A stretch of DNA of 64,000 bases from CAYFFV01 sp964342695 (GCA_964342695.1 CAYFFV010000010.1:1-64000); one strand, 5' to 3'; counted from the stretch's first letter, positions 26,260 to 35,565 are shown. Numbers and translations are program-made. The notes: generated from the sequence alone by a model not told the origin.

Positions 26260-27225
26260 ATGGATACAAAAAAGAAAGTTTCAGTCATTTTTACTACGCA
26301 GTCCAGAGTTGAAGCAGATGTTGTGAGTGGATTTTTGGCGAGTTGCGGATATGACGTGAGCCTCTCATCGGATTTTCCCCACTACGTGTTTCCTATTTCA
26401 ACGGGACTGGCTGGTAGTGAATTTAGAGTATGTGTGTCTGGAGATCAGGCGGTTAAGGCGAAGACTGAATTAGAACTTCGAAAAGATCGCATCGGTGCTG
26501 ACGTGAGGCGAAGAGATGAGGGTCTCCAATCGCTGGAAGAGAAGATTGGTTACGCCTTTAAAGATAGAGAGTTGCTCGAACAGGCGCTTACACATAGCTC
26601 GAGGGCTAATGAGGATGGCACAGGTAGTCTTTCTGATAATGAATCACTCGAATTTCTCGGTGATGCTGTTCTCGGGTTTCTAATCTCGGTGTGGCTCTTT
26701 GAAGAGTTCCCCCAATTTACGGAAGGTGAAAAGTCCAAGGTGAAGGCCAGATTAGTGTCTGGAAAGACTTTAAGTATGCTGGGCGCTCGTTTGTCAATTG
26801 GCGAGCATTTGCTTCTTGGGAAGGGTGAAGAGAAACTCGGAGGCCGTCGAAATAATTCGTTGATCGAGAATGCTTATGAAGCGGTCATTGCCGCAATCTA
26901 TCTTGATGGAGGAATGTCAAAATGTCGTCAGTTTGTGCGCGAACAGTTTTTTGAGAACCTGACGGACGTTGCTGCGGGTGATGGTGACCGTGGGGTGGCA
27001 ACGGATTTCAAGTCGCTTCTCCAGGAGCATCTTCAAGCAATTGGAAAATCCGTTCCAAGTTATATTGTGGTCGGGTCAACGGGGCCGGCGCATCAAAAAA
27101 GTTTCGACATTGAATTACGGCTTGACGATCGGGTGCTAGCAGCCGAAAAAGCTTCTACAAAAAAAGAGGCGGAACAAAAATGCGCTGCCACGGCCCTTCG
27201 GTATCTGGAGCAAGAAAATGATTAA
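26260..27225 (+). CDS. rnc: ribonuclease III with N-terminal DUF2007-like domain
   Basis: Double-strand RNA endonuclease for rRNA and mRNA processing. From the ATG at 26260: residues 5-72 resemble DUF2007 (VSVIFTTQSRVEADVVSGFL, then EFRVCVSGDQAVKAK); about 90-235 is the RNase III domain with NESLEFLGDAVLG at 127-139 and ENAYEAVIAAIYLDGG at 203-218; about 248-318 is the dsRNA-binding domain ending TKKEAEQKCAATALRYL. The second acidic site has N204 where many homologues have Asp, while E207 is kept. The frame is open to a GTG at 26149, but that extra stretch has no ribosome site. Its stop overlaps the opposite gene by 4 bases. Confidence 0.9.
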   Translation: MDTKKKVSVIFTTQSRVEADVVSGFLASCGYDVSLSSDFPHYVFPISTGLAGSEFRVCVSGDQAVKAKTELELRKDRIGADVRRRDEGLQSLEEKIGYAFKDRELLEQALTHSSRANEDGTGSLSDNESLEFLGDAVLGFLISVWLFEEFPQFTEGEKSKVKARLVSGKTLSMLGARLSIGEHLLLGKGEEKLGGRRNNSLIENAYEAVIAAIYLDGGMSKCRQFVREQFFENLTDVAAGDGDRGVATDFKSLLQEHLQAIGKSVPSYIVVGSTGPAHQKSFDIELRLDDRVLAAEKASTKKEAEQKCAATALRYLEQEND

Positions 27226-28391
27226 TCAATTTCGATAATGCTCCATTCGCGAGGTGCTGCTGAGTTCTGGGGTAAGGTTTCTGGGATTTCCTTTTCTGTA
27301 GCTTCCATAAACGGCAGACGAGAGACTGCATATTCCTGAGCTTCTCGAGAAAGCTCGAATTCACTCGGTGGTTCTGGACGCGAATGTAAGTTCACCCAGA
27401 GACAGAGAAGCGGATCTTGAAATCGGTAACGTTTTTGTTTTATCTCAATCAGGTCTACATCTTCCAGCCACGAGAGGTAGTCTTTTGTTGAGCCAGGTGT
27501 TCGTCCCAACCGATGGGCTATTTCGGTCAGATTGAGCATGTCCTCCTCGGAGAGCACCTGTAAAATTGCTTTCAGGGCACCATAACCTCTAGCCCGTCCC
27601 AGACGGCGTTCATAAGAAATGCGGCAGAGCTGGCTTAAAGGCGCTCCCGTGACGAGTTGAGATGCTAATGTACTGACAGGGTCTCCGCCTTCAGCCCCTT
27701 CCATCGCTGAAAGGGCCTCAGATAGGGTCCGAACGTAAGAAGGGCGTCCATCAGCCAAGACCAGTAGAATTTTCGAGAGTTCATCGCGCTCACTATCGGT
27801 TCGTCCTACTCCTAGTTGCAGTAGATGTTGAGAGGTTTCCGTAACTGTAAGTGGCGGAACTTCGATAATTGAGATGTGGTCCGTATATTTTTCAAGCAAT
27901 TTCGTGGCGCGTTTTGAATATCGCGTTGAAAAAACGAATCTATTCTCGCTCTCGGTCACAGCATTCAGCAGTTCGGGAAGTGCGTGCCGTATGCCGGGAA
28001 AACTTTCGAACATTTTAAGTTCAAAAAACTCGTCAACAAGAAAAGTAGCGGGGTCACCGTTTGGTAAGCGGCAATCACAAAGGAATTGTAAAAGATTGTC
28101 AAACGCTATTCTTGCCGTTGATGATGAAGAGTTTGATGTTTTGGTCTGACGGAGTGAGTAGGGAGATCTTTCTTGAATGGCCGACCAGAAACTCTCTGGG
28201 GTAGAAGCCGATCTCTCGACATCAATATATTGATTTGCGGTCGAGTCAAGAGAGTTTGAGACCTGGTGTAACAAGTTTGTCTTTCCACTCCCACAACCGC
28301 CGATCAAAATAGGAATACGCGAAGGCGTGGCATGCGTCACGTTAATTATTTGGCGTTCGAGTGGGTCTCGTTCTGTGGCCGAGTCAAGCAT
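27222..28391 (-). CDS. P-loop ATPase of archaeal-ATPase type with winged-helix C terminus
   Basis: 389 residues. Walker A is GGCGSGKTNL near 32-41 and Walker B is FLVDEF near 120. A sensor-like FVFSTRYSKRATKL follows. The C-terminal third has a helix-turn-helix: LTEIAHRLGRTPGSTKDYLSWLEDVDLIEIK followed by YRFQDPLLCLWV, which is typical of archaeal-type AAA ATPases (with DUF234-like tail). Such proteins are found near mobile or regulatory loci, but the cellular role is unknown. Tail-to-tail with rnc, overlapping by 4 bases. Confidence 0.78.
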   Translation of the reverse strand: MLDSATERDPLERQIINVTHATPSRIPILIGGCGSGKTNLLHQVSNSLDSTANQYIDVERSASTPESFWSAIQERSPYSLRQTKTSNSSSSTARIAFDNLLQFLCDCRLPNGDPATFLVDEFFELKMFESFPGIRHALPELLNAVTESENRFVFSTRYSKRATKLLEKYTDHISIIEVPPLTVTETSQHLLQLGVGRTDSERDELSKILLVLADGRPSYVRTLSEALSAMEGAEGGDPVSTLASQLVTGAPLSQLCRISYERRLGRARGYGALKAILQVLSEEDMLNLTEIAHRLGRTPGSTKDYLSWLEDVDLIEIKQKRYRFQDPLLCLWVNLHSRPEPPSEFELSREAQEYAVSRLPFMEATEKEIPETLPQNSAAPREWSIIEID

Positions 28392-28608
28392 TGTAAAAAT
28401 TTAATTTGATGAGTACTTTTAATTTTTTATAAATGATTCAAGTTGAGAGTTATAGACATTATGGAAGGCCGAGGACGTTGTCAATTGTATTTGTCGGCCT
28501 GTAAAAAAAAAGAATTCTTTCTTGACATCAGAGCGAAAAGTTTGTTGAGGGGAGGGGAGCGATTAGTGCAGGTGAATCCTCAAGAGCTGATATCGCAGCT
28601 CGGTCTTC

Positions 28609-28617
28609 TGGTATTAT
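28609..28617 (+). promoter_or_regulatory. extended -10 promoter candidate for purA
   Basis: TGGTATTAT: an extended -10 (TG-N-TATTAT) ending 22 bases before the purA ATG, giving a predicted start near 28624 and a short leader. No good -35 is visible, which is common with extended -10 elements. A TTGACA at 28522-28527 upstream has no matching -10 at 16-18 bases. Confidence 0.45.
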
Positions 28618-28639
28618 CGAGTTAAATGGAATTGTGTAA

Positions 28640-29947
28640 ATGAAGAAATCTAACTTGGCTGTTGTGGGAACTCAGTGGGGCGATGAAGGTAAAGGAAAAA
28701 TCGTTGACTTGTTGACACCCTCCTTTTCTTTGGTGGCACGGTATCAAGGTGGCCACAATGCAGGTCACACGGTGTTCATTAAAGAGAAGAAATTTGTGCT
28801 TCATTTAATTCCTTCTGGAATACTGCATGAAGATGTTAGATGTGTTGTCGGCAATGGTGTGGTGATTGATCCGATAGCGTTGTTTAATGAAATTGACGAA
28901 CTTGAAAATAAGGGAATCAGCACCTCTGGCAGATTGTTTGTTAGTGATAGAGCTCATCTAATTCTTCCGTATCATCGGGATATCGAGGCTTCTGCAGAAA
29001 TGGTTCGGGGACGCAGGAAAATTGGTACTACGTCACGAGGAATCGGACCGAGCTATGAGGATAAAAGTGGCCGGAGAGGGCTACGGATTATTGATTTAGT
29101 AGAGGGTGCTAATGATGGGCTTATCGGAGATATTGTCAGGGAAAATGTCGAGCGTAGGAATAGGATTGTCGATGGCCAGTCAATGGATTGGCAAAAGGTT
29201 TTAGGTGATTTATTGCACTTTAAATCTAGAGTTTCACCCCTTACCTGCAATGTTTCGAAGTTGTTAGCGGATGCGTCATCACAGGGTAAAGCCATTCTTT
29301 TTGAAGGGGCACAAGGGGCAATGCTCGATGTGGACCATGGCACTTATCCCTTCGTGAGTTCATCGAATGGAACCCTTGGCGGAGTATGTACTGGGCTTGG
29401 AGTTCCTCCACGGATGATTCACGGGGTACTGGGGATCACGAAGGCTTATACGACGCGGGTCGGGGAGGGTCCCTTTCCAACTGAAGAGACAGGTTCGTTT
29501 GGTGAGTCATTGCGTGAGAAAGGCGAAGAATTTGGAGCGTCTACGGGGAGGCCTCGAAGATGTGGGTGGTTTGATTCAGTAGTCGTCCGTCATGCAGCAC
29601 GAGTAAATGGATTAGATGGTTTGGCTCTTACGAAGCTTGATGTGTTAGACGGAATGTCCGAGATTAAATTGTGTACTGGTTATGACTACAAGGGTGAGCT
29701 CCTTTCAGAGTTTCCAGCGAATGCGGAGACTCTCAGACACTGTTCTCCAAAATACAAAAGCATAAAAGGATGGGCGGGTTCGACTAGGGGTGTAACGGTT
29801 TTTGACCGACTGCCAAAAGAAGCGAAGACATTCATTGCTGCGATTGAGGACGCTGTTGATGTCCCGGTGGCGATTGTATCTACAGGCGCGGAGAGAGACG
29901 AGACTATTATCCGCAGCGGCTCGGCTCTGTCTGCTTGGCTTGATTAG
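28640..29947 (+). CDS. purA: adenylosuccinate synthetase
   Basis: First committed step from IMP to AMP, using GTP and aspartate. 435 residues, family length. GTP site and catalytic residues: VVGTQWGDEGKGKIVDLL at the N terminus, GGHNAGHTV with the catalytic histidine near 40, GIGPSYEDKSGRRGLR, and VEGAQGAMLDVDHGTYPFVSSS. The end SVVVRHAARVNGLDGLALTKLDVLD and PVAIVSTGAERDETI is typical. guaB, the other branch from IMP, is also in this window but 14 kb away. Confidence 0.97.
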   Translation: MKKSNLAVVGTQWGDEGKGKIVDLLTPSFSLVARYQGGHNAGHTVFIKEKKFVLHLIPSGILHEDVRCVVGNGVVIDPIALFNEIDELENKGISTSGRLFVSDRAHLILPYHRDIEASAEMVRGRRKIGTTSRGIGPSYEDKSGRRGLRIIDLVEGANDGLIGDIVRENVERRNRIVDGQSMDWQKVLGDLLHFKSRVSPLTCNVSKLLADASSQGKAILFEGAQGAMLDVDHGTYPFVSSSNGTLGGVCTGLGVPPRMIHGVLGITKAYTTRVGEGPFPTEETGSFGESLREKGEEFGASTGRPRRCGWFDSVVVRHAARVNGLDGLALTKLDVLDGMSEIKLCTGYDYKGELLSEFPANAETLRHCSPKYKSIKGWAGSTRGVTVFDRLPKEAKTFIAAIEDAVDVPVAIVSTGAERDETIIRSGSALSAWLD

Positions 29948-30038
29948 GAAAGTGTTGCCGAGCGTTGTTTTTAAATTGAAGAGGCACAGTTTTGTTTTGT
30001 GGGAAAATTTTTCGGACAGGGTTATTCCAATTCGATTT

Positions 30039-31838
30039 ATGAAGAGCAAACTAATTCAACTTGTTGGCGTTCTGTCGTGTTTGGTGGTGATCGCCTGCGG
30101 TGATAGCGAGAGAGTCACTGTTGACGAGGCAACTGTTTTTGTTGAGGGCGCAGAATTGCGGCTACTTGATTTGTGGAAGGAGTCAGGACGTGCTGCTTGG
30201 ATCCAAAACAATTTTATCTCCTATGACACGAATGCAATGTCGGCCAGTGCAAGTGAAAAGGTCATGGCGGCAACGATCAATTTGGCAGCGGAAGCTGCGC
30301 GTTTTAACGATATAGAGTTGCCTCCGCAGTTGAGTCGAAAGATGTTAAAGCTTAAGACTTCGCTGGCAGCGGTCGCGCCATCGAATAATGACTTGCAGGC
30401 AGAGCTTGCGGAAATAATGACGGAGATGGAAAGTATTTACGGGACCGGCGAGTATTGTCGTCCTGAAGAGGGTTGTCTTTCTCTGCCAGCAATGGAACGA
30501 TTATTTGGAGAACTCAGAGACACGGATGAGCTACTGGCGATGTGGGGTGGCTGGCGCAAGGTGGGACGTGATATTCGTCCTTTATATGAGAAATTTGTCG
30601 AAATTTCGAACGCTGGTGCTAAGGAACTTGGTTTTCAGGATACTGGACACATGTGGCGGTCAGGGTATGACATGCCGCCTGAGTTATTTGTGGAAGAAAT
30701 AGAAGGGCTATGGGAAGAAATACGCCCTTTGTACGAATCTTTGCATTGCCATGTGAGGGCGAAGTTGGGCGAGGAACTTGGTACAGCGGTTGTTCCTCCG
30801 AATGAGCCTATTCCAGCGCATTTGTTAGGCAATATGTGGGGACAAGGCTGGGGAAATATCTATGATGTTGTTAAGCCAGAACAGGATGGGATGAACTACG
30901 ATCTAACCCAGCTACTTGAACGAAAGGGTATTGATGAGGTCGAGATGGTTCGGTATGGAGAGGGTTTTTTTAGTTCTCTGGGATTTGAACCGCTTCCAGA
31001 TAGTTTCTGGGAGCGATCACTTTTTGTGAAACCATTAGATCGAGATGTCGTTTGTCATGCGAGTGCGTGGAATCTTGATTTTCGAGACGACATACGAATC
31101 AAGATGTGCATTAGCATTACGGACGATGATTTCGTAACGATTCATCATGAACTCGGGCACAACTATTACCAGCGAGCCTACAAGGACCAGGATCCGTTCT
31201 TTCAGGGTAGTGCTAATGATGGTTTCCATGAAGGAGTTGGCGATACCATTGCACTTTCAATTACTCCAGAGTACTTGGTCAAGGTTGGTTTGCTTGAAAC
31301 GGCACCCGATCAACGAGGTGATATAGCGTTCTTGCTTCGACAGGCCTTGGAAAAAGTAGTTTTCTTGCCTTTTGGCTTATTGGTTGATCAATGGCGATGG
31401 GATGTGTTTTCAGGTGAAATTCCCCCTACGGAATACAATCGGGAATGGTGGGAGTTGAGAGAGAAGTATCAAGGCGTCAGACCCCCGATGCCGCGAATTG
31501 GTGATGACTTTGATCCAGGTGCGAAATACCACATTCCGGCAAATACCCCGTACGCAAGATATTTTTTAGCCCATGTGTTGCAGTTTCAATTTCATCGAGC
31601 GCTCTGTGAAGCGGCTGGATTTGAAGGTTCATTGCACCGGTGTTCAATCTTTGAGAGTAGGGAAGCGGGTGATCGTCTCCGTAGCATGTTGGAAATGGGA
31701 GCGAGTCGTCCCTGGCCGGATGCCCTTGAGGTTATGACGGGGACACGAGAAATGGACGCAACAGCCATTCTCGACTACTTTGCACCATTGGCAGCTTGGC
31801 TTGAGGAACAAAATGTAGACCGTATGTGCGGATGGTAA
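30039..31838 (+). CDS. M2-family peptidyl-dipeptidase (ACE-like) lipoprotein
   Basis: About 599 residues. The N terminus is a lipoprotein signal, LVGVLSCLVVIACGD with the lipid-receiving Cys near 21, so the enzyme is expected on the periplasmic side of a membrane. The gluzincin site HHELGH with the downstream glutamate region EGVGDTIALS marks the zinc peptidase fold of angiotensin-converting enzyme. Cleaves dipeptides from peptide C termini in known relatives; here probably peptide scavenging. The frame is open upstream into purA, but the ATG at 30039 matches the signal peptide. Four bases separate it from the convergent cupin gene. Confidence 0.9.
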   Translation: MKSKLIQLVGVLSCLVVIACGDSERVTVDEATVFVEGAELRLLDLWKESGRAAWIQNNFISYDTNAMSASASEKVMAATINLAAEAARFNDIELPPQLSRKMLKLKTSLAAVAPSNNDLQAELAEIMTEMESIYGTGEYCRPEEGCLSLPAMERLFGELRDTDELLAMWGGWRKVGRDIRPLYEKFVEISNAGAKELGFQDTGHMWRSGYDMPPELFVEEIEGLWEEIRPLYESLHCHVRAKLGEELGTAVVPPNEPIPAHLLGNMWGQGWGNIYDVVKPEQDGMNYDLTQLLERKGIDEVEMVRYGEGFFSSLGFEPLPDSFWERSLFVKPLDRDVVCHASAWNLDFRDDIRIKMCISITDDDFVTIHHELGHNYYQRAYKDQDPFFQGSANDGFHEGVGDTIALSITPEYLVKVGLLETAPDQRGDIAFLLRQALEKVVFLPFGLLVDQWRWDVFSGEIPPTEYNREWWELREKYQGVRPPMPRIGDDFDPGAKYHIPANTPYARYFLAHVLQFQFHRALCEAAGFEGSLHRCSIFESREAGDRLRSMLEMGASRPWPDALEVMTGTREMDATAILDYFAPLAAWLEEQNVDRMCGW

Positions 31839-31842
31839 AGCC

Positions 31843-32232
31843 TTAAATAAAATCGTATTCTTCGTCCTTCACGCTATCCAACCAAGTCGTTGAGGCATTA
31901 ATGTTGATGGCAAGATGAATCATTGATTCATCATTTGATGCACCATGCCAATGTTTCTCACCGGCTGTTATCCGGATGGCGCCGCCTTCCTTGATTTCCT
32001 GAATTGCTTTGCCGGCAGATTGCATTCGGCAGGTGCCTTCGATAATAAGCAGAATTTGAATTCCGGAATGGATGTGCCACGCCGTTCGGGCCCGGGCTTC
32101 AAAGGAGACACGGTATACGTTTATTTGAGGGTCAGTAGAGATACCATCGAGACGAGAAATAGTAGCGGCTCCTGTGAAATGGTCGGGATCAACAGGAAGG
32201 GCGTCTCCGCTCGGTGGGTGAGTGATTCTCAT
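31843..32232 (-). CDS. small cupin-domain protein
   Basis: 129 residues. Single cupin barrel: EARARTAWHIHSGIQILLIIEG is motif 1 with two metal histidines, and RITAGEKHWHGASNDESM is motif 2. Small cupins of this type are often decarboxylases or metal-binding sensors; nothing here fixes the substrate. Starts 27 bases upstream-side of the permease gene end, on the same strand, so it may share a transcript with the lactate permease. Confidence 0.8.
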   Translation of the reverse strand: MRITHPPSGDALPVDPDHFTGAATISRLDGISTDPQINVYRVSFEARARTAWHIHSGIQILLIIEGTCRMQSAGKAIQEIKEGGAIRITAGEKHWHGASNDESMIHLAININASTTWLDSVKDEEYDFI

Positions 32233-32258
32233 AATATTCTAAAAAAAATTAGCTTGAG

Positions 32259-34019
32259 CTATGCGTGCCGCCGAATAAAATAAGTGACGCAGCTTATGAT
32301 GGCCACAACAATCACTGACCCTATATTAAAGAGACCAGTCGTGGAATACCAGAGGATGGCGTACCCAATAGCGCCTGGTAAAAGTGCGTAATAAAGAAAC
32401 GGTAAAATTGTTAGACGAATAACAGCACCCTCGCGTCCTAAAAGCCCCACGACCGCTGAAGCTGCTACGACATTGTGAACGCAAATCATATTACCCGCAG
32501 CCCCACCCACAGCCTGCAGTGCTACAACCCAGACCGGATCGACGCCGATGCGCTGACCCATGTCAAATTGGAAAAGTGAGAACATCATGTTGCTCACAGT
32601 GTTGCTCCCTGCTACGGCTGCGCCAATGCCACCAACGAAAGGGGAAAAAAGAGGCCAAGCAGAGCCTGTTAGTGCTGCCACACCATCGGCAAGCGCTATT
32701 GGCATTCGCTCAAAACCGGCGCCTCCGCCACCACTGTTAATAAATACCTGAACCATTGGAACGGTAAATACCAGCGCGACAGATGCGGCAGCCGTAACGC
32801 GAAGAGATGTGTTCCAGGAATTCTGATAATTAGCTAGAGGGACCTTGTGCATGCCCCATGTTGCCAATGATACAAGAACAAAGATTGTTCCAGGTAAAAA
32901 GAGTGGCTGGACGGTTGCGGAGATCTCTGTTCCGAAAATATTTGACCAACTCAGCGTAACTGATTGCAGCCACCCACTAATGGGTAGAAATCGTAAGCGA
33001 GAAATAAGAAGTAAAAGAGCGACAAGGATATATGGAAACCACGCCTTTATAGGCCCTAAGTCTCTTGTGTTTGTCTGTGGGTTTTCGGATTGAATAGTAC
33101 CTGTCCAGTCCGAAGGCCACGTGTCCTTTGGCGCAAAATCCCAAAGTTCATCGGCTTTTGGTACAAGAAAACCATTTCGCGCCGCAGTAACGACAATGGC
33201 AAGTCCGACGAGGCTTCCAATCAGTGACGGAAATTCTGGGCCGAGAAAGTAAGCAGCTATAACGTAGGGTATGGTCATAGAGAGAGAGGCAAACAGTGCG
33301 AATTTCCAAATCTTTAACCCTTCTGAGAATGATTTTGCCTCACCAAAAAATCTCGTCATCGCTGCAACTAAAATGAGAGGCACGAGGGTTCCGGCAAATG
33401 AGTGAAGCAGGGCCACCCGAAAACCAATGAGGCTTAAAAAAGATTGCCAATTCTCGTAGCCTATCTGTGCCGCGTACGCAGCGACTAGGGGGTCAGCTGA
33501 AAGTCCGGTATTCACACCCACTAGGATAGGCGTTCCGGCGGCACCGAAACTGACTGGAGTGCTTTGGATAATCATACCAGCCGTGACAGCGGCCAAGCCT
33601 GGAAAGCCGAGTCCTACTAATAGTGGGACAGCTACCGCCGCGGGCGTGCCGAACCCAGCTGAACCTTCTATGAATGCACCAAAAAGCCACGCGACGATGA
33701 TTACCTGAATCCGACGATCAGGTGAGATATCGGTGAATCCCTTCCGAATTGTTTTTAACGCCCCGCTCTCTTGGAGAGTATTTAGGAGAAGTATTGCTCC
33801 AAATACGATATACAGGAGAGTCAGTGCTACGATTAGGCCATTCATTGAGGCCGCAAGAACCTGGAGGAAAGGGACTTGCCAGATCAACAGGGCTAATGAG
33901 ATTGACACAGCGTACGAGAGTGGCATAGCCCGGCTAGCTGGCCATCTCAATATTACGAGAAATACAGCGACTGTAACGATTGGCAATAAAGACAGAATCG
34001 CTAGAATTGCAGTGCTCAT
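32259..34019 (-). CDS. L-lactate permease family transporter
   Basis: 586 residues with about a dozen membrane spans, the LctP/LldP family of lactate (or glycolate)-proton symporters. Typical stretches: GAFIEGSAGFGTPAAVAVPLLV, GLGFPGLAAVTAGMIIQSTPVSFGA, FSPFVGGIGAAVAGSNTVSNMMFS and QAVGGAAGNMICVHNVVAASAVVG. It would import lactate or glycolate; an FMN oxidase that could use these lies at 19260-20450. GGAGAACTC precedes the ATG on the minus strand. The cupin gene follows downstream on the same strand after 26 bases. Confidence 0.92.
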   Translation of the reverse strand: MSTAILAILSLLPIVTVAVFLVILRWPASRAMPLSYAVSISLALLIWQVPFLQVLAASMNGLIVALTLLYIVFGAILLLNTLQESGALKTIRKGFTDISPDRRIQVIIVAWLFGAFIEGSAGFGTPAAVAVPLLVGLGFPGLAAVTAGMIIQSTPVSFGAAGTPILVGVNTGLSADPLVAAYAAQIGYENWQSFLSLIGFRVALLHSFAGTLVPLILVAAMTRFFGEAKSFSEGLKIWKFALFASLSMTIPYVIAAYFLGPEFPSLIGSLVGLAIVVTAARNGFLVPKADELWDFAPKDTWPSDWTGTIQSENPQTNTRDLGPIKAWFPYILVALLLLISRLRFLPISGWLQSVTLSWSNIFGTEISATVQPLFLPGTIFVLVSLATWGMHKVPLANYQNSWNTSLRVTAAASVALVFTVPMVQVFINSGGGGAGFERMPIALADGVAALTGSAWPLFSPFVGGIGAAVAGSNTVSNMMFSLFQFDMGQRIGVDPVWVVALQAVGGAAGNMICVHNVVAASAVVGLLGREGAVIRLTILPFLYYALLPGAIGYAILWYSTTGLFNIGSVIVVAIISCVTYFIRRHA

Positions 34020-34149
34020 AGAGTTCTCCTCCGTACAAAAGTAACGAGTGCCGTCCTCGGTGGTCTCTGTCTCATTTTATCGCAAAGGGCAGGGCAGCGT
34101 GGCAAGGGTGGATAAGGAAGTATTAAAGAAAAAAGAGAGACGATCGCCA

Positions 34150-34476
34150 ATGCTCCATACTGTTAAGAATTTTAAAGCAAAAAACGTTCACAGAGGGCAC
34201 GGGCGGCGTGTTTATGTCAAGGATAGACGAATCGCGATATTCAATGATGCTGGGGTTTTACGTGCTGTTGATGATACCTGCACTCACGTAGGTGGATCAT
34301 TGTCTGAGGGATCATGCGAGGGAGGCGTTGTGACCTGCCCATGGCATGGGGCTCAATTCAGGCTTAGGGATGGGCAATGCTTGGGTGATTCTCCGTATCG
34401 GCGATTAAAGGTTTACCCTGCGCGAGTTAACGATGGGCTTATTGAACTGGAGATAGATTGGATTAACTCATCGTGA
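34150..34476 (+). CDS. Rieske-type [2Fe-2S] ferredoxin
   Basis: About 108 residues, a stand-alone soluble Rieske domain like those feeding oxygenases or NirD-like systems. Ligands: CTHVGG (Cys, His) and CPWHGA (Cys, His). The open frame extends to 34048, but the ATG at 34150 has GAGAG about ten bases upstream and begins the domain. Flanked by minus-strand genes, and its 3' end overlaps the metallo-hydrolase gene by 9 bases. No oxygenase gene is adjacent, so its partner is unknown. Confidence 0.85.
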   Translation: MLHTVKNFKAKNVHRGHGRRVYVKDRRIAIFNDAGVLRAVDDTCTHVGGSLSEGSCEGGVVTCPWHGAQFRLRDGQCLGDSPYRRLKVYPARVNDGLIELEIDWINSS

Positions 34477-35490
34477 TAAATAAGTTTGACTAAAGCCAGT
34501 ACGTCCGTTGCTAATAGTGTACGAACGCCCCTCAGTGCCGACGACAGCCTTAATCCAGAATCCGTCGCAATCGTCCTCGGTTGTAAGATTCGCGATATGG
34601 ATTTCCCTAGCAAATGAATTGGGTGGCGCTTCGAGAGGTCGATGAAGTTGCCAGGTGTCCCCGATTTGAGGGATTGCGGAAATAATTTTAAATCCCTCGG
34701 CGTTTCCGCCTTTCGTAGGTCCATTATTAGTAACGGTGGCTTGAGGGCGTAGGGCCCACAATAACTGGGGAGCGAGATCATTGCCGTGATGAGGGATTTG
34801 TAGAAGATCGATTTCTCCAATTAAATTTTCTGGACATGCAAGTTTGTCCTGCATGTTAATGGTTGCGTCACCAAGGTCAAGAAATTGGAATGCCCCGAGC
34901 GAAAGCAGGTAGCCTACGCTGCGAGTGTTTTCTCCGGAATCTGGAGGCGAGAAGACCCCATTCTGACAGTACGGGTTTTGTCCAAGTGGTAACAGTGCGT
35001 GGTCTAGCGTTTTTCCATTCGAGAGGACGAAAAGAAACTCTAGGTCGGTAAATGGAAGTTTCTCGCCGGGGCGAATAGTCCTCCGGTTGTCCTTTGTGAT
35101 TTTCTGGTATAGCTCCCAAGTCTGTCGACGTTCGGGAGATAATTCAACGCTCTCGCCGTGATCGATAAAAGTTTCAATTTCAACTGCTTCGCTAAGTTCG
35201 AATAATCCGCCAACGTGATCCCGGTGAAAATGAGAGGCTATAAAATAATCAATTCTATCTATTCCCGCATCATCTAAGGCGGCTTTTATTCGTGTGCTAT
35301 CTCGTTTGTCTTTGCGAGGCCAACCTGCGTCCATCAATATTGATCGACGAGAGGGTGTAATAATCAGAGTGGACGCGCCACCTTCTACGTCGATCCAATA
35401 GATACTCAGGTTTTTAGCCCCAAGATCAATATTGATTAAAAATATCGTTCCCAGTATTGCGAGCACCGTGCGAAAATCTGTCCAGGGCAT
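34468..35490 (-). CDS. ComEC-like exported metallo-beta-lactamase-fold hydrolase
   Basis: 340 residues with a signal peptide or N-terminal anchor (VLAILGTIFLINIDLGA). The domain starts LSIYWIDVEGGASTLI and the metal-binding motif is ASHFHRDHVGG. A second motif with HHGNDLAPQLL appears in the C-terminal half. This arrangement matches the ComEC C-terminal domain-like hydrolases (Rec2/MBL), with no channel domain here. Substrate may be a nucleic acid or phosphodiester; unknown. Divergent from the next gene by 75 bases. Confidence 0.85.
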   Translation of the reverse strand: MPWTDFRTVLAILGTIFLINIDLGAKNLSIYWIDVEGGASTLIITPSRRSILMDAGWPRKDKRDSTRIKAALDDAGIDRIDYFIASHFHRDHVGGLFELSEAVEIETFIDHGESVELSPERRQTWELYQKITKDNRRTIRPGEKLPFTDLEFLFVLSNGKTLDHALLPLGQNPYCQNGVFSPPDSGENTRSVGYLLSLGAFQFLDLGDATINMQDKLACPENLIGEIDLLQIPHHGNDLAPQLLWALRPQATVTNNGPTKGGNAEGFKIISAIPQIGDTWQLHRPLEAPPNSFAREIHIANLTTEDDCDGFWIKAVVGTEGRSYTISNGRTGFSQTYLSR

Positions 35491-35565
35491 TAAATGTTTT
35501 TAGTTCGCTTAATAAAGTTTTATTCAATTAATTATAACTTGATGAAAGGGTAGAATTATTAATTG

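Noticed and set aside
28443..28625. 60-codon frame before purA
   Set aside because: No ribosome site, no family pattern, and it runs through the candidate extended -10 element of purA.
29802..30038. 79-codon N-terminal extension of the M2 peptidase frame into purA
   Set aside because: The extension reads as out-of-frame purA sequence; the lipoprotein signal begins at the ATG at 30039.
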